Below are positions 1 to 11,042 of a stretch of 64,000 nucleotides of DNA, piece by piece. Source of the stretch: Buddleja alternifolia (lineage: Eukaryota; Streptophyta; Magnoliopsida; Lamiales; Scrophulariaceae); assembly GCA_019426215.1 (NCBI GenBank), contig CM033396.1:31663154-31727153 (forward strand). The letters are read 5' to 3'. Position numbers and translations under genes: made by a program. The notes beneath the pieces are model-generated. The model was given only the letters and a program-made list of their open reading frames with translations, was not told the origin of the DNA and made no database searches. Within the stretch, counting starts at the first letter, position 1; every line of letters begins with the position of its first letter.

Positions 1-137
1 TCATTGGTAAAGTCGACTGCTAGTGGAAAAAGTCGACTCAACGGAGAACATAGTGGATCCACTAACTAAGCCTTAATCTCATATTAGAAAGACATCTTGA
101 GAAGATGGGTCTTAGATACCAAGGAGATTGGCTCTAG
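1..137 (+). pseudogene. Ty1/copia pol C-terminal tail (element B)
   Basis: The last in-frame codons read LEKMGLRYQGDWL and then stop at 135-137, followed at once by a purine-rich tract and an LTR start. This is the usual position of the RNase H tail of a copia polyprotein. An in-frame TAA at 63-65 shows the upstream frame is broken or shifted. The rest of the gene lies left of the window. The family call rests mainly on context. Confidence 0.5.
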
Positions 138-138
138 T

Positions 139-151
139 GCAAGTGGGAGAT
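139..151 (+). other. Polypurine tract of element B
   Basis: The run GCAAGTGGGAGA directly precedes the LTR start TGTTAG at 152. This matches the plus-strand primer position of copia elements and orients B on the plus strand, so the following LTR is its 3' LTR. Confidence 0.6.
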
Positions 152-1202
152 TGTTAGAATAATGTCTTGCGAGCCAATCCTAGATAGGCTCTATTTATCT
201 ATTCTTGTAATAAACAATTTCATTTTACATTATATTAATAAAAGACATTTCTTCATTTTATGTTTATATTGTTATAACTGTATGATGAAGTCCCTAGAAT
301 TCACACATAGCTATGGGGCTTGATATCTCATTGGATGGATATCATAAAACAAGTCTTTAAGGCTGTGATTTCTAAATACTGTCCAAGTCATAGAATTATC
401 AAGATGGGACATTGATAATTCGAATAGACTTGCGCCTATGATGCACACTCTTAATTAGAAAATGTCTCATTTTATAGACATTAGTGTAGTTGACACAAAT
501 GCACATATGCGGGTGCTTGTTGAGAACAAGTTCAGTGATTACCCTGACTGAAACTTCCTAAATTGGAATTATTTCTATATATGTCGAATTAGGAGTTTCT
601 TAATCACGATAGTGCAAGATTAATTCTTTGACTTGAGTCATCACAGTAATCTTGTATATTGACTTACTGCACTTTGACTCCTGTGCCAGTTCTTTTACAA
701 GGACACATATGGACTGGTGATTGAGTGTAATGACTCGTATATGGAGGTTGGTGTTGACAATAAAGGATCCATCACTTGTCAAGATGAACAAGTGAATTTC
801 CTATACTATTCTAAGTGATTTGACTGAGTTAGTCATTGGCCAAGACAAGTAAGTAATTAATTAAGAAATGAGTTTCTTGGATTAATTAATCACTAGTCAA
901 ACACACTTGAATTTTTAAGATTGAATTTACAAGGATCTCGACCAATAAGATTCCTCGATCCTTAATTCAATTGGGAAATTAGTTGATGAAAGAATCTCAC
1001 TTGCATGGAATGCACGATTGAAAAGGTTCACTTTGAATCGCCTACATCTAAGTCTTCAAGATAAGTAGCTAGAAACTTTTCTTTGATTTATGGTATGTTA
1101 TATTTAATGGAGATTAAATAATAAGATGGTTAATTAAAAGTGTTTAATTAGTCGAGACAATTTAATTGTCCAAATTAAATCATAAAGATTATGAAACCCA
1201 TT

Positions 1203-3119
1203 TGTTGGTCCCACAATGGCATACGAAAGGGTCTAAAAGGGGGGAAGGGTTTAATAGACCCTGAAGTCCTTTTTGACTTCAAAAAGTTTCGTATTAAAAA
1301 TTTCTTTTGAACGCTTAAGGATAGTAATCGCTTGACTAGTCGCTTACAAGTGTAGGCGCTTGACTAGTCGCTTACTCGAAGACTGTTTTGATAAAGTTAA
1401 CTTAGACTTAGTGATTTCAACTATTACCAAAGTAGGGTAACACTTAGATCACTTAATCAGGGTTAGCACAGCGGAAGTATTTTAAAGTCTTCTCTTTGAA
1501 AATGTTTTAGCGTTACAAAAGTTTTTCTTTAGTTGCTTTCCTTTTAAATAGATTTTGAACGCTCAGAGGGCTTTAGCGCTTAAGTCTGTTTTGAAAGCTT
1601 AGCGTTCACTTTTTGCAAATAGTCGCTTAACTGTTTTAAAGCCTTTAAGAGATGTAATATGCAAATGCAATGTAAATCATTAAAACAGTAAAGTGACACA
1701 AGAAATTGTAAGGTTCACTGGGTGGTGTAATCTCAGCTACGTCCTTCTTCTCCTTTGCACTCGAAGGCAATCCTCTAAACTGATCCTCAAAGAATCACAC
1801 AGAATCTTCTACAAATTAGGGACAAAAGAAGCAATGGATGTGGATGACTTGAGATCCTTGGTCACACAGATTTTTTCTACAAGACATTTCCATCCTCTAC
1901 TTCTGGAAAGACGATCTCGAGCTCTTTGATCACACAGACTTCAGCTCCAATGAAGATCTTCTCCAAGATGGCTTTGAGCTCCTTGATCACACAGACTTCA
2001 GCTCCAATAAAGACTTTTCTTCAACAAGCTTCTTTTACTAAAAAATACTGCTTGTGGAAGTCAACAATCTTTCTCACTCAGATGAAAGGTGTTGAGGGTT
2101 TATTGTAACAGGTTTGTTTGATGTTGGGAAGTTCAAACAACTTGGGATATCTCAATAATAGTTTAGGGTTCTTCTTGGAAGATGTTTAAGATATCGGGTG
2201 ACTGTCTGGTTTGTATTTGAGCAGCTTTAAGGATATTGGAGCTTCAAAAAAGATCTTCTTCAACAAGCTTCTCTTACACAAAAATACTGCTTGTTGAAAG
2301 AATTAACTTTCTTGAATTCCAATTGGCTATGGAGTTTGGAAGCTTTTTCTCTCAAATTATTTCTCGGCTCTCTTTCACGTCTCTGTCTTTTTCTCTCACA
2401 CATAGAGATAGCTGAAGGGTACTATTTATAGGGAGGCTCGGGATTTGTCCGTTGGACACAAATCAGGCGCGTGTTCCTCACGCAGAGCTTCAAATAGTCC
2501 CTTTTCTGACATTCCTTGATTTCTGCTGATTCCGATTGGACATGAGCATACTTTAGCACTGAAAGGCTGACAGTCTAGTCAAAAGGTGGCTTGTCCACAA
2601 GTCCTATTGTCTTGTCACATTTAATGCACTTATTAGGCATTTAATGCATTTGAATTTATTTCCCGTTGAAAATAAATGTCCGTTGATTGATTGGATGACT
2701 TGAGGATGTATTTCAGGTGAATCGCTTGAGTGAATGAGCGCTTGGATCAACACTCCTTGAACAGTCTTTTAGTGTTAGCTAGGCGCTAAGAACATTCTCT
2801 CGAACGCTTGATTCATAACTCCTGAAATAGACTCTTAAGCGTTTGACAGACGCTTAAGACAAATCTTCATCTTCACTTGACTTCAGACGCTAATCTTCAA
2901 CTTCATCCTTGATAGACTCACTCAGAATTCTATCAGTGACTTGGTATTAAATACTTAGTCTAAAATCTACAAAGATAAAGATCACAAGCCTAACAAACTA
3001 ATACACTTTCAAACGCTTATACAGATATTCTATGAAAGTATAAACTTACATTCTTTTGGGGTCTAACATGAAATCCTATCTTGTCATCATCTAAACATCT
3101 AACAATGAAATTCCTAACA
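1203..3119 (-). repeat. 3' LTR of element A
   Basis: On the plus strand it begins TGTTGGTCCCAC and ends ATTCCTAACA. It is 1917 bp and pairs with 5092-6983. Both copies are dense in short AGCG/CGCTT motifs and contain an internal tandem duplication around 1920-2015 (TCACACAGACTTCAGCTCC repeated). Small differences from the other copy include an extra GTAGGCGCTTGACTAGTCGC-like unit near 1350 and a CAGGCGCGTG stretch near 2465. The short ORFs inside are not supported as genes. Confidence 0.9.
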
Positions 3120-3133
3120 GTTTCCCCCTTTTT
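3120..3133 (-). other. Polypurine tract of element A
   Basis: On the minus strand the sequence is AAAAAGGGGGAAAC, directly before the 3' LTR start TGTTAGG. This is the plus-strand primer of the element. Confidence 0.8.
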
Positions 3134-4139
3134 GATGATGTCAAGACCTTAACTCTTATAACTCTTTTATAGATTAAGAGTTCAAAAAAAAGCCCAAAAT
3201 AATATAAGTTAGCGTTTAGAAAGTTAGATCAGTTAGCTAAATTTAGATTAGCTTCAACAAGGTGTTTCAGCGATAAATCATTCATTCATATATATGGAAT
3301 TGAAAGCGTAATGATTTATACTGAAAACTCATACCTTGGTTTCTTTTTCTTTCCCCTTACTTTCCCCTTAAACTGTTTTTCTTACCTTTTCCCCCTTCTT
3401 GGCATCATCAACTTTGTATCATCAGAGGAAAGGCTGCAGAATCTGCTTGAAGCGTTTGAATGGTGGGAAAGTACTGCTGGCAAGCGACTCAAGGAGATTG
3501 ACTTTGGAGCGCTTGGGAAGGAAGATAAATTGGTGTGGGGATAATCTCTCGGCCACTTCTATCGACCGCTCAGCGTCCACAATCTCATCCACGTCTAGAC
3601 TGACAGTGAGAAAAAGAAATTTTCCTAGCGATTATCACGGTCGCTTCCACGTCTGGAAGGTCAGTGAAAAATCTCTAGTGATTTTCACCACAGTTGATAC
3701 CACTAGTAGATATCATTTGTTGATACCACTCGTTGGTAAATCAACATCCAACTATATCTGTCTAAAAAAAAATTATGCATGATTTTATAAACATATTATA
3801 TTAAGTGTTGAAAGGAAATTTTCAACGCTTAACATATACCTCTTGTTGGAAGGTTTATGTTGACGCTTGAAATTAAAATCTTTTTATGTTTTAGCGTTCA
3901 ACATATCATGCACAAATAGCAATAAGCGTTGATGATCTATGCATATGAAAATAGTTTTTGATCATTGACACTTACACATATGTTCAAGTACAATTTTAAG
4001 GTTCCCCCTAAATTTGATAACTTGTAACATTTTTTTTTAAAAACGCTTTTAGACAATATAATAAAGTGAATTCCCTCTAGATTATATGACTAATAAAAAT
4101 ATGATGCATAATGATTAAGCGTTTAAATAAATTGTACCT
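3134..4139. other. Non-coding interior of element A
   Basis: This 1 kb lies where pol would be in an autonomous copia element. No protease, integrase, reverse transcriptase or RNase H motif was found on either strand. It is AT-rich with scattered AGCGTT motifs like those in the LTRs. Short ORFs here are not credible. Confidence 0.6.
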
Positions 4140-4985
4140 TCAGAAATGAGAAGCACGATTTATTTTTTTCTCATGTCTTAGAAATTTCTCAAATTTCTTG
4201 ACCAATAAATCCATTTCCTGATCCTCATCTGATTCTATCGCTTCCACCTCACTGACTGATTTCCCTTTGCTATTGGTTGTAGCGATTAAGGCTCCGGACT
4301 CAGTCGCTGAAGACGAGATGTAGCTGACTTCTCCTAATTCGAATTCAAAAGCCTTTAGCTCCGAGAACACATGTTCTAGCGTAATAATGTCCAACATTTG
4401 TGATTCTCTCATTGCTATAGTCTTTATCAAATATTTGCTCGGGAGACTTCTAAAAATCTTTTTGACCATTTCCTTATTGGTCAACTCTTTATGCAAAGAC
4501 GCTAACTCTGTAATAAGCGACGTAAATCTCGCATCCAATTGATTTAGTGTCTCGTTTGGCATCATCTTAAACTGCCCAAATCTTTGCATGGCTATGGAGA
4601 GCTTGTTTTCTTTCATCTTTGTTGAACCTTCACATATCGTGGCTAACTTATCCCAAATTTCCTTAGTCGTCTTGCACGATTTGACCTTATTGAATAAGTT
4701 ATCATTGTCACCAATGGTTGTATAGAGAGCGTTCCATCCAACATTATCCAAATTTGCTCTTCGACGCTCATCAGCTGACCACTCATGCTTTGGTTTCTCA
4801 ACATAACCATCTGGAGTCGCTTCAATCGCTCCAGGTGCTCTAGTGATGACTTCGAGTATTCGAATCGGTCCATCTGAAATGATATCACACATTTCATCAT
4901 CACAAGCACAAAGATAAGCAAAAGCTTTGACCTTCCATGAGTCATAATTTGACTCGGTCAACTTTGGAACTCTTGAAAATGCCAT
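4140..4985 (-). CDS. Gag-like protein of element A
   Basis: The intact frame encodes about 281 residues from the methionine at 4985 (MAFSRVPKL...). A start nine codons upstream is possible, but this one gives the usual gag opening, which continues with LTESNYDSWK. The N-terminal part has the tryptophan-centred DUF4219-like signature. The middle (KTTKEIWDKLATICEG, then FRSLPSKY) is typical of the UBN2/retrotransposon gag family. In the family this protein packages element RNA in virus-like particles in the cytoplasm. The frame stops at HEKKINRASHF before any CCHC zinc knuckle, so the nucleic-acid-binding tail is missing. It is the only coding region of element A. Confidence 0.8.
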   Translation of the reverse strand: MAFSRVPKLTESNYDSWKVKAFAYLCACDDEMCDIISDGPIRILEVITRAPGAIEATPDGYVEKPKHEWSADERRRANLDNVGWNALYTTIGDNDNLFNKVKSCKTTKEIWDKLATICEGSTKMKENKLSIAMQRFGQFKMMPNETLNQLDARFTSLITELASLHKELTNKEMVKKIFRSLPSKYLIKTIAMRESQMLDIITLEHVFSELKAFEFELGEVSYISSSATESGALIATTNSKGKSVSEVEAIESDEDQEMDLLVKKFEKFLRHEKKINRASHF

Positions 4986-5077
4986 TTTTTTTAAAAAAAT
5001 AAAATAAAGCAACTAAGTTTTAAAAGGGATCTGAACAAGCAGTTACGCTCGGAAATTTGAAAATTTCAAATTCAACC

Positions 5078-5089
5078 GCTCTGATACCA
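5078..5089 (-). other. tRNA-Met primer binding site of element A
   Basis: The minus strand reads TGGTATCAGAGC, complementary to the 3' end of initiator tRNA-Met, two bases after the end of the 5' LTR. This is where minus-strand DNA synthesis would begin. Confidence 0.85.
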
Positions 5090-5091
5090 AG

Positions 5092-6983
5092 TGTTGGTCC
5101 CACAATGGCATACGAAAGGGTCTAAAAGGGGGGAATGGTTGAATAGACCCTGAAGTCCTTTTTGACTTCAAAAAGTTTCGTATTAAAAATTTCTTTTGAA
5201 CGCTTAAGGATAGTAATCGCTTGACTAGTCGCTTACTCGAAGACTGTTTTGATAAAATTAACTTAGACTTAGTGATTTCAACTATTACCAAAGTAGGGTA
5301 ACGCTTAGATCACTTAATCAGGGTTAGCACAGCGGAAGTATTTTAAAGTCTTCTCTTTGAAAATGTTTTAGCGTTACAAAAGTTTTTCTTTAGTTGCTTT
5401 CCTTTTAAATAGGTTTTGAACGCTCAGAGGGCTTTAGCGCTTGGCGAAGCGCTTAAGTCTGTTTTGAAAGCTTAGCGTTCACTTTTTGCAAATAGTCGCT
5501 TAACTGTTTTAAAGCCTTTAAGAGATGTAATATGCAAATGCAATGTAAATCATTAAAACAGTAAAGTGACACAAGAAATTGTAAGGTTCACTGGGTGGTG
5601 TAATCCCAGCTACGTCCTTCTTTTCCTTTGCACTCGGAGGCAATCCACTAAACTGATCCTTAAAGAATCACACAGAATCTTCTACAAATTAGGGACAAAG
5701 GAAGCAATGGATGTGGATGACGTGAGATCCTTGGTCACACAGATTTCTTCTACAAGACATTTCCATCCTCTACTTCTAGAAAGACGATCTCGAGCTCCTT
5801 GATCACACAGACTTCAGCTCCAATGAAGATCTTCTCCAAGATGGCCTTGAGCTCCTTGATCACACAGACTTCAGCTCCAATAAAGACCTTTCTTCAACAA
5901 GCTTCTCTTACTCAAAAATACTGCTTGTGGAAGTCAACAATCTTTCTCACTCAGATGAAAGGTGTTGAGGGTTTATTGTAACAGGTTTGTTTGATGTTGG
6001 GAAGTTCAAACAACTTGGGATATCTCAATAATAGTTTAGGGTTCTTCTTGGAAGATGTTTGAGATATCGGGTGACTGTCTGGAATGTATTTGAGCAGCTT
6101 TAAGGATATTGGAGCTTCAAAAAAGATCTTATTCAACAAGCTTCTCTTACACAAAAATACTGCTTGTTGAAAGAATTAACTTTCTTGAATTCCAATTGGC
6201 TATGGAGTTTGGAAGCTTTTTCTCTCAAATTATTTCTCAGCTCTCTTTCACGTCTCCGTCTTTTTATCTCACACATAGAGATAGCTGAAGGGTACTATTT
6301 ATAGGGAGGCTCGGGATTTGTCCGTTGGACACAAGTATTCCTCACGCAGAGCTTCAAATAGTCCCTTTTCTGACATTCCTTGATTTCTACTGATTCCGAT
6401 TGAACATGAGCACACTTTAGCACTGAAAGGCTGACAGTCTAGTCAAAAGGTGGCTTGTCCACAAGTCATATTGTCTTGTCACATTTAATGCACTTATCAG
6501 GCATTTAATGCATTTGAATTTATTTCCCGTTGGAAATAAATGTCCGTTGAATGATTGGATGACTTGAGGATGTATTTCAGGTGAATCGCTTGAGTGAATG
6601 AGCGCTTGGATCAACACTCCTTGAACAGTCTTTTAGTGTTAGCTAGGCGCTAAGAACATTCTCTCGAACGCTTGATTCATAACTCCTGAAATAGACTCTT
6701 AAGCGTTTGACAGACGCTTAAGACAAATCTCCATCTTCACTTGACTTCAGACGCTGATCTTCAACTTCATCCTTGATAGACTCACTCAAAATTCTATCAG
6801 TGACTTGGTTTTAAATACTTAGTCTAAAATCTACAAAGATAAAGATTACAAGCCTAACAAACTAATACACTTTCAAACGCTTGTACAGATATTCTATGAA
6901 AGTTTAAACTTACATTCGTTTGGGGTCTAACATGAAATCCTATCTTGTCATCATCTAAACATCTAACAATGAAATTCCTGACA
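5092..6983 (-). repeat. 5' LTR of element A
   Basis: This 1892 bp copy starts TGTTGGTCCCAC and ends ATTCCTGACA on the plus strand. The terminal CTGACA versus CTAACA in the partner shows one substitution in the LTR end. The right flank CCATT (6984-6988) duplicates 1198-1202. Confidence 0.9.
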
Positions 6984-8069
6984 CCATTACTAGTATGTTG
7001 GTGAACCTAAAGGGTCACACGCAATACTCGGACAAATCCATTTCTTAGCTAAGGAAATTTAATTCAAACTAGTTGAGTTAATATATTAATTAATTAGATT
7101 AATTAATTAAGACTTTTATTTATTCAAGCGTTGGATAAATGAATTAATTAAGTTGATAAGATCAATTTAATTAAGCTAAGTCAAGAAAATATTTAATTAA
7201 TTGGAATTGACTTTTAATTAATCTAGTATGGTGGATTAATTATTAAAAGGCTATTTTATTAAGCCTTGGTCAAAAATTTTGTGGAAGAAAATAACTTAAG
7301 ATTTCTTGGAGAGAAAGGAAACTAATTAAAATAGAAGAGTTCTTTTTAGAAATTAATTAGTCTTCTATTTCTACATGGAAAAGGATTAATGTATAAGAGT
7401 TCTACATGGAAAGGAATTGCAAGAACCTAGTCCTATATATAGGACATGTAGAGAACGAAAATTGGATGATGACTTTTGAAGCCAAAATTTTTGTTCCTCT
7501 TGCATAGAAAATCGTTTCTCTCTCTCCTTCATATAGTGTTCTTGAGTTCTTGATTATTCATCAAGATCTTGAATTCAAGAATTCTTCCAAAATACTTAGA
7601 GAAGTAATTTTTGCTTTCACCTTAATCCCATACACTACTCCTTAGAGTTAGAATAAACGTTTATAGATCAACCTAGCTAAAGATTATAAACGAGTGGGTA
7701 TCTGGGGTGTGGATCAGCTTTAGAGGAGAAACACTTGGGTCTCTGAAGTGAATCAAGAATCCGATCAAAGGCGTTTTTGGTGGAGGAAATCAAAATCTTC
7801 ATCAAAGGTAAAAACGAAGGAGTTGATTCAAAGAACGAGGAACAAGCCAGGGAGCTTACGTTAAGGAAGAAGAAACTCTTCGATTTTTGCGAAAAATCGA
7901 ATAATGTAAGATCTTCTTTATTTAAGTTTTAAATAACTAGTGTAGAGATGCGCAAGTCTATGATACGTGATAAGCCCGTAGGATTAACAAACTCGCATGT
8001 TTAAATCCTAGAAACTAAAATTTTAATTTTCCGCTGTGTTTAGTCGGGCTATATGTATATTTCCCAACA

Positions 8070-9105
8070 CTACCCCTGGTCCTTCGAGGGCTTCTATGTC
8101 AGGTACATGCGCTCGTGAGTTTTCCTTTTTCGAGAAAAGTTTAATATCTATAAATGTATATTTATGAACAATTCTTTCCAGGGTATTTCCTCCTTGAAAA
8201 CTTAGGCACAGGGCATTTTTTCTTCGATAACGTAGGCATTCCTAGCTTGCCATCTTCAGTGAGGTTCTCTCTTGGCACTGTGATAGGAATGTATACTATT
8301 ATTGTGGATTCATCCATCTTCCACGGCATTGGCTCTAATCTTGCCCCTGGACCTCATCTTACCCTTGGCTCTTTGTCTGCTACATCTTTAGTTCGGATAG
8401 AAGAGCTCGAGGATGCTTCTCTCCATACTAGTCTTCCTGGATCGACTCTGGACCCTGGTCCTTCGAGCTCTATGGCTTTTGCTCCCCCATCTGAAGGTTC
8501 GAGTCTATATATGATATTTCGTTATCTTCTTAAGTTCCTTATTTAATTTTGCGGTTTCATCTTCAGGGATTGCGGCTCCGTTGACATTTTCTCAAGTTTC
8601 TCTACACGAAGCTCTTCATGACATCAGGCATAGATTGACTAATCCTCGGTTGTTAGAAGAACTTCATTTCCTTCTTGATGAGGCGGATTCGAAGATGGTT
8701 GATCAGTGGTTACTTATGTTTCGAACTGCACGCGAAGTGTTCGAAAACAACCTTGTCAAACTTTTTGCCTTCATCGATCAAGGCATGAATCCCTTCGATG
8801 GAGAGGTACCCCTGGCCATGCCTAGCAAATGGATCAACTTCATAGTCAGGTTGTTGTCCTAGAGAATTCTCGAGTGGATCTCTTGGCTAGGATTGCAGTA
8901 CTAGATGCTCAGATCACTAATCTTCAACTCGAAAGGGATCATTTGACCAACTCAGTTGACCAAGTCAACCAAGACCTATCAACCTTGAACGATCGTATAA
9001 CCGGGTTGACCTACGAGGTCGAATAAGTAGTCAAACCCGCCTTGCTCGAGAGAGACACTTATGATTCTACCTTAGATGTATTGGCCAGTTCTTTGTATTT
9101 CATTA
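8070..9105 (+). pseudogene. 3' exons of antisense accessory gene in Tat-1
   Basis: This is the plus-strand homologue of 42376-43440 in Tat-2 and runs opposite to gag-pol. Exon-like blocks are separated by short AT-rich gaps with GT/AG borders, for example TCAG/GTACATG near 8101 and TTTCCAG/GGTATTTCC near 8178. The block at 8829-9026 encodes a heptad-rich stretch (QLHSQVV... then DHLTNSVDQVNQDL) that looks like a coiled coil. The N-terminal domain-coding exons seen in Tat-2 are not in the window, being cut off at the element B junction. Confidence 0.5.
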
Positions 9106-9143
9106 GGTCTTAGATAAACTCAAATGATGTACCTTAATATTTC

Positions 9144-10410
9144 TTATTTTAATTGTAAGAAATTTTTACCCGTTTCGGGTAGTCTTTTGAATATAATTAC
9201 TTCATTTTCTTTCCACATACTCGGTGTGTATTTCTTTAAATATTTCGCATTTAAAGCTCTCCCATATTCATTCCCATTCAAATATTGAAGCTTAAAGGAA
9301 TTCCCTGATAACTTATTTAAAATTAAAAATGGTCCCTCCCACTTAGGTGACCATTTTCCATAAAAATGATCTTTCGTCCCTTCGGGTAGAATTGTTTTCC
9401 ACACTAAGTCCCCATTTTCAAAGGATCTTGTCTTTACTTTTTGATTGTTACTTTTCTCGATCTTCTTCTTTTGGAGCTCGATTTGTTTTAAAGCCATAGT
9501 TTGCAAGATTTCACGATCTAACTGTTCAATGTTCATATTTTCAATATATTGTTCTGCTGTAAGATGCATTTGTTCGCAAACTCTTTTCGACTTGATACTG
9601 ACTTCTATGGGAATTACAGCCCCATGGCCATAAACTAGTTGAAATGGAGATATCCCCAAACTGTCTTTCTTGATTGTTCTTAAAGCCCACAACGCATCGA
9701 TTAACAGTTCGTGCCAATTTCTGGGATTATTCCCTGTCATTTTTGAAAAGCAACCTTTAATCAATTTATTTGATGATTCAGCTTGCTCGTTTGCCTGGGC
9801 ATAGTACGGTGTCGAATTTAATAACTTGATCCCAAATTGATTTAAGAATGTAAGCATCTCAGTGCTGTGAAAGACTTTGGCTTGATCAAACATTACAGAT
9901 TCAGGGATCCCAAATCTAGTAATTATATTTTCTTTAATGAACTCCATAACTTTCTTCGAATTGATGTCTTTGAAAGCCTTAGCCTCGATTCATTTCGTGA
10001 AATAATCGGTAGCCACCAAGATATATCTATGTTTTTTAGAAGAGGCAGGTTTGATTTCGCCAATGATATCCATAGCCCATCCTTGAGATGGCCATGGTTT
10101 AATTATCGAATTCAATTCGGCTGCAGGATGTCTTAATATTTTACCGAACCTTTGACATTGCCTACATTCCTTGGCATAATTTATACAATCCCTTAACATT
10201 GTTAGCCAATAGTACCCATATCCGTGTATTAACCATCTCATTTTTTGCCCCGCTTGATGGGCCCCACATATTCCTTCGTACGTTTCGGTCATGATGATCA
10301 TAGCATCCTCCAGATCAAGACATTTTAATAGAACTCCCTGGGAGTCTTTTCTGTATAGTTCCTGTTCATCATAGAAATAATGATGTGCGACAAAGTTTTA
10401 GTTTATTCGA
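9144..10410 (-). pseudogene. Tat-1 integrase
   Basis: Integrase inserts the element cDNA into the genome. The zinc-binding part is visible as HQAG...CRQCQRFG. The catalytic core begins at WAMDIIGEI, continues to the second aspartate in FDQAKVF, and has the glutamate in QAESSNK. Behind it is the C-terminal DNA-binding part (GDLVWKTILPEG, KWEGPF). The frame is cut by a TGA at about 9988-9990, where Tat-2 has TGG in the motif FMKWIEAK, so this is a nonsense change. It follows the second RNase H and ends about 40 bp before the antisense gene. Confidence 0.85.
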
Positions 10411-10469
10411 GAACTCTCCTTTTGCTGGGGTTTTATGATATTCCACAATTTCACAACGCCAATCGTCTT

Positions 10470-11039
10470 TTATTTCATAATGTCTATTTTATTAATCGAT
10501 ATGTGTCTATGTTTGAAAGGTAAGACCGTTCTTGGTTCGAGCCGAATTGCTAATTCGAGCAAAATAAGGTCTAATTGGTATTCCGAGGCTATCTGAGCCA
10601 AATCGTTCGCCATCTGATTACTTTCCCTTGGTACATGGGTGACTTTGACGGTATTAATATTCTTTAACAGTTCGTGTACTCGAGCGAATGAAGCTATCGC
10701 CAATGGGCTTACACATTTAAAGATTCCCTTCACTTGATTTATGATTAATTGGGAATCGCCCCTTATCTCAATATTCCTAACATTCATTTCGAGTAAAACC
10801 TCCAAGCCTATTATGAGAGCTTCGTATTCTGCTCTATTGTTTGTACATTCACCCTCGATATTTGCGCCTATTTTGATGATTGATTTGTTTGGAGATACTA
10901 TGTATAGTCCAATACCTGCAGTTTTTCGGGTACTTGATCCATCGAAATGGAGTGTCCATGGTACCAAGTCCATAAATTTGATTTCGAGATTATTCAGTGT
11001 ATTGGCTTTCGAAGGATGATCAGCTAGGAAGTCGGCCAA
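10470..11039 (-). pseudogene. Tat-1 second (archaeal-type) RNase H
   Basis: The 189-residue frame reads WTLHFDGSSTRKTAGIG, then ECTNNRAEYEALIIGLE, GDSQLIINQVKG and later RESNQMANDLAQIA. These give the D-E-D-D residues of a plant/archaeal-type RNase H. Tat elements carry this extra domain after the ordinary RNase H. It would remove the RNA strand during reverse transcription. A stop at 11040-11042 (KAIKG*) separates it from the reverse transcriptase part, so the polyprotein is broken here. The domain sequence itself is intact. Confidence 0.85.
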
Positions 11040-11042
11040 TGC

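Larger units (their letters stand above)
1203..6983 (-). mobile_element. Element A: complete gag-only LTR retrotransposon (TR-GAG type)
   Basis: Two long direct repeats (1203-3119 and 5092-6983) flank a 2 kb interior. The 5 bp duplication CCATT sits on both sides (1198-1202 and 6984-6988). A tRNA-Met primer site abuts the right LTR and a polypurine tract abuts the left LTR, so the element reads right to left. The interior encodes only a gag-like protein, with no protease, integrase or reverse transcriptase, so it must move with enzymes from another element. The LTRs are very alike apart from a few small indels, which suggests a fairly recent insertion. It lies inside the LTR of element B. Confidence 0.9.
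152..8069 (+). mobile_element. 3' LTR of copia element B, split by element A
   Basis: The LTR starts TGTTAGAATAATG at 152 and ends TTTCCCAACA at 8069. Removing element A (1203-6983) and one CCATT copy leaves about 2.1 kb. Expected LTR parts are visible: an AATAAA-type signal near 210-215 in the first half and a palindromic TATA-like motif (CCTATATATAGG) near 7432 in the second. The next base, 8070, is inside Tat-1, so B seems to have inserted into Tat-1. Its TSD cannot be checked because the left LTR is outside the window. That both halves form one LTR is inferred from continuity across the perfect TSD of A. Confidence 0.55.

Noticed and set aside
1693..2108. ORFs of 78 and 60 codons in the LTR of A, repeated at 5566-5981
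   Set aside because: They are duplicated only because the LTR is duplicated. They overlap a tandem repeat and resemble no family.
6996..8069. A stand-alone solo LTR starting TGTTGGTGAACC
   Set aside because: It has TG...CA ends, but no matching duplication. The perfect TSD of element A shows that 6989 onward continues from 1202, so it is better read as the second half of the LTR of B.
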